Shown here piece by piece: positions 61,303-64,000 of a DNA stretch of 64,000 bases. The DNA is taken from NCBI GenBank assembly GCA_013399895.1, contig VXBA01005112.1, positions 730,466-794,465 of the forward strand, given 5' to 3'. This DNA comes from Serilophus lunatus. Lineage: Eukaryota; Chordata; Aves; Passeriformes; Eurylaimidae. Below the pieces are notes generated by a model, which ran no database searches, was not told the origin of the DNA, and saw nothing but the letters and a program-made list of their open reading frames with translations. Within the stretch, counting starts at the first letter, position 1. Every line of letters begins with the position of its first letter. Both the position numbers and the translations under genes were made by a program.

Positions 61303-64000
61303 TTCCAGATTGGCAACATATTCTCAAAGGGATTGTGCAAAACATCATCTCCCTCCTCTGAATTGATTATTCACTCAAGAAATTTCCAGTCCAGGAATGA
61401 CTCAATTAATCACAAACCCTGCTATCATACCTGGAATTTGTATGTGACATTTGCAATCCTCTGTTAAAATAACAGATCCTAGCAGTGAACGCATCAGCTG
61501 TTGAGAGATCTCTGCACCACTAGAACACTTGAAATAGAAAATTATATGCAGTTAAATTTAGATCTACATAAGCAAGCAAGCGAGTTTTTCCCCCAAACCA
61601 AGTGCATGAAAACCAAAAAGACAGTTTTAAAAATTGAAAAGGAGACATTGGAACTTCCAGTCATTCCCATACCAGGCTCTGGATATAAGCACATCGCAAT
61701 ATCTGTGTTTCCCAGTGAGCTCAGTACTGCTGTTTCCCCTTTGCAGACTGTCCCTGCCCTGCTCCCAGCTCTCCTTTCCCTTCTCATAAAGTCAGGAGCA
61801 TTTACTATCCTCTGACTTTCCAGCACAGTTTATCCCCAACTGACCAATAAATTCCATCTTTTGGACGTGCAAATCCAACTGCTCCGCTCCCTCATTCTGC
61901 CTGCCTCCCTCCTTCAGCTGTCCCAATTTTATTCCAGTTTCTCATTCCCCTTCATTATTGTGTTCTCCATCTGCAGTCCAAATGCTTTCACCACAAAGTG
62001 CCTCTATGTTTCTCATATGATCTTATTTCCTCCTCAAATTCTGGGTCACCACTCCTGTACACATCAAAGAGTCTTCACTCTTAAGTTTGGAGCCTTTCTC
62101 CACAACTGTTCTGTAGCATTTGAAATCAGTGTCTGTTCCTTTGTTAAGCCTTAAATCACCTACAACATCACTGCAAATCTATTTTCTCTCATCAGTGAAG
62201 GTGCACAGATTTGATTCAGCCTTCACTAACCCCAGACCACTAATGTATACAGCCCTCAGGAAGCTTCATTATTGAAAATTTTCATCCGATCAATTAAAAA
62301 TTATGAAATGACCAAAAAAGCATATTGAGATCGAACATCAAACCTTTGCTCCCAGCACAGGGCTGCTGGATGGTCTCATTTCATGGAGCTGTGCAGAAGG
62401 GTTTTATTTCATGGGTGTTGGGCTTTGAAATAAACACGTAACTAAATTTGTTCTATGTTGGGGAGAAGAGAAAGATGACAAATGTAAGTGGGAGAGGAGA
62501 ACCACACAAAACTCATGCTAAACTCAAGCAAGTAACAAGTATGACAAGTTTTGGTGGAAGCAGGTGTTACTCTGCAGTTTCCAACAGTTGGAAATGGGTT
62601 CAGTGCTGCAAATGCTCACCAGCCTCACCTTTGCACCTCTGAGGAACAGCCCCTCCTGGTACTACTGAATATTCTCACTCAGAGGACACTGACAAGCAGC
62701 ACATCTAGAAAACCCCACACTACTCCAGTATGGCACCTCTCACAGTCACTGGTATGTTTTCACCAGGATGTACAGTCTGAATTAAACAGGATTTCCTCTG
62801 TAAGCTCCTGCAAATTACTCATGTTCTGAAAACTCTTACCTGTGGGAATTAGAAAAGGTAACAACACTATTTATATATCACAAGGCTGAATAATTTTTCA
62901 GTGACATACTCAAGTCTCAACAGAGCATTAAATATAATTTCTACACCAGTCTAAAGAGCAAACCATGGTGCATGACAGAGTGGCTCTCCTGAAGCCCATC
63001 TTTGGGTTAAAACACAGATGTACTCCTGAAACCACTTAGTTGTGCATGTTATTAATCGTGGGTTTATCATAAGAAGAATATCATCTTATTTAAAGTTTAT
63101 GTCAGTTGGCAGTAAATCCTGATTTGATTTGAATCTCTCAGTTAAAATCAAGCCAAGGGTTTGGCATTCTGTGTCAATGCAGCCCTGATGTCAGTTGTGC
63201 CAATTCGTAACTCTGGTCTTTTATCTCTAGTCCATATCACAAGCAACCCTGACTAATTCCAAATGTGGCAATGAGGGATCCTAAAGCATATCCAAGGAAA
63301 ATACAGTGCACATAATACAACGTCCTGCACTTGGGTACCACCCCACAGCACTACTGGAACTGGCATCTGGAACTGAAAGGCATGGCTTCTACAACATGAA
63401 GATTTGGGGTTTTATTTGAACACTCCAAAGCTTTGTTTTAAATATGAGTGCAACAACCTACAGAAAAACTGATGGTGGGGTTTCTTCACCAGATTAGTTT
63501 TGCAATATTTTCTCTGTATTCTAAACATGTAAAAACTGGTTGAGATTTCACTTAAAAACGTCAAAATTGTAGAGTGCTGTGAAAAGTCACGCGGACAATT
63601 TTGCATAATGAAATGCAATTACAATTTTTTTTCCATATAGAACTGGAGAAGACAGTACAAATGTAGGCTTGAGCACTTTTCAGTCTACATGCTTTACTGG
63701 CAGCATGACCATTAGCACTACAGAAGTCCTACTGTAATAAACATATTTGGCCTTCTCTTCCAGAAGAGGTATACTCACCAATGCCTTGGCAACAAAAGTA
63801 GAAAAGAGTAGAAAGTGGATAAGAAGATTCTTTGACTACTAACAAAGTGAAATTCTCACATCCATAGCAACCTTAATGCAATATAGAAGAACAGCAACTT
63901 GCAAAAAAAAAAAACAAAAAAAGTAATGTTTTAATGCATTTTGAAGAAAAACATTTTACATCTAAAAACAAATTAGCAGAATAATAAAAAGTGGTTCCAC

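Larger units (their letters stand above)
35131..64000. other. Intergenic sequence downstream of ADARB2, no gene recognised
   Basis: About 29 kb with no frame that I can tie to a protein. In other vertebrates the gene on this side of ADARB2 is, from memory, WDR37, in tail-to-tail orientation. No WD-repeat exon is visible on the - strand here, so it probably lies beyond 64 kb. Contents seen: four CR1 3' ends (about 44390, 55452, 58984 and 61140), MIR-like fragments (about 43355 and 46175), a CA/TA microsatellite (39088-39124), two CTCF-like motifs (54271-54357) and an open frame with clustered CpGs (60102-60304). Two single unresolved bases occur, at 53290 and 56775. Confidence 0.7.

Noticed and set aside
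35131..64000. Expected neighbour WDR37 on the - strand
   Set aside because: No WD-repeat-like exon could be read on either strand, so the gene is not called in this window.
1..64000. CRISPR arrays, operons, bacterial mobile elements, tRNA or rRNA genes
   Set aside because: There are no regularly spaced direct repeats with spacers, no ribosome-binding-site-led gene runs and no cloverleaf or rRNA sequence. The window is vertebrate.

Overview
The window is vertebrate nuclear DNA, almost certainly from a bird. It is AT-rich and dominated by introns and intergenic sequence. It carries several 3' ends of CR1 (chicken repeat 1) LINEs, older MIR-like and CR1-like remnants shared across amniotes, and at its left edge a GC-rich block that resembles a bird endogenous-retrovirus LTR. 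The LTR-like block makes a songbird a reasonable guess, but this is not proven.

The only gene I can support is ADARB2 (ADAR3/RED2), on the + strand. The window holds its last four coding exons (13907-14075, 24442-24623, 30083-30261, 31913-32089), the stop codon at 32087-32089 and the 3' UTR. Reading frame and splice phase join without a break across all three introns, with GT-AG boundaries, and together they encode the C-terminal ~234 residues of the adenosine-deaminase domain. Wording such as SIIVGSLYHTGHL, VGQLPASYR and AFQKAGLGTWV fits ADARB2 better than the active paralogue ADARB1. The exons for the double-stranded-RNA-binding domains and the first part of the deaminase domain lie upstream of base 1.

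Layout: 1-13906 is the 3' part of a large ADARB2 intron (LTR-like block at 1-1085, old SINE/LINE remnants further in). 14076-24441, 24624-30082 and 30262-31912 are complete introns. 32090 to about 33690, or alternatively about 35130, is the 3' UTR with alternative poly(A) signals and two Pumilio-type motifs. From about 35.1 kb to 64 kb I see no gene. That stretch holds CR1 copies, microsatellites, a pair of CTCF-like motifs near 54.3 kb and one unexplained CpG-bearing open frame near 60.1-60.3 kb.

I found no undescribed multi-gene system, CRISPR array, operon or RNA gene. The observations most worth following up are candidate conserved regulatory elements in the ADARB2 introns, the CTCF-like pair downstream of the gene, and the open frame at 60.1 kb.
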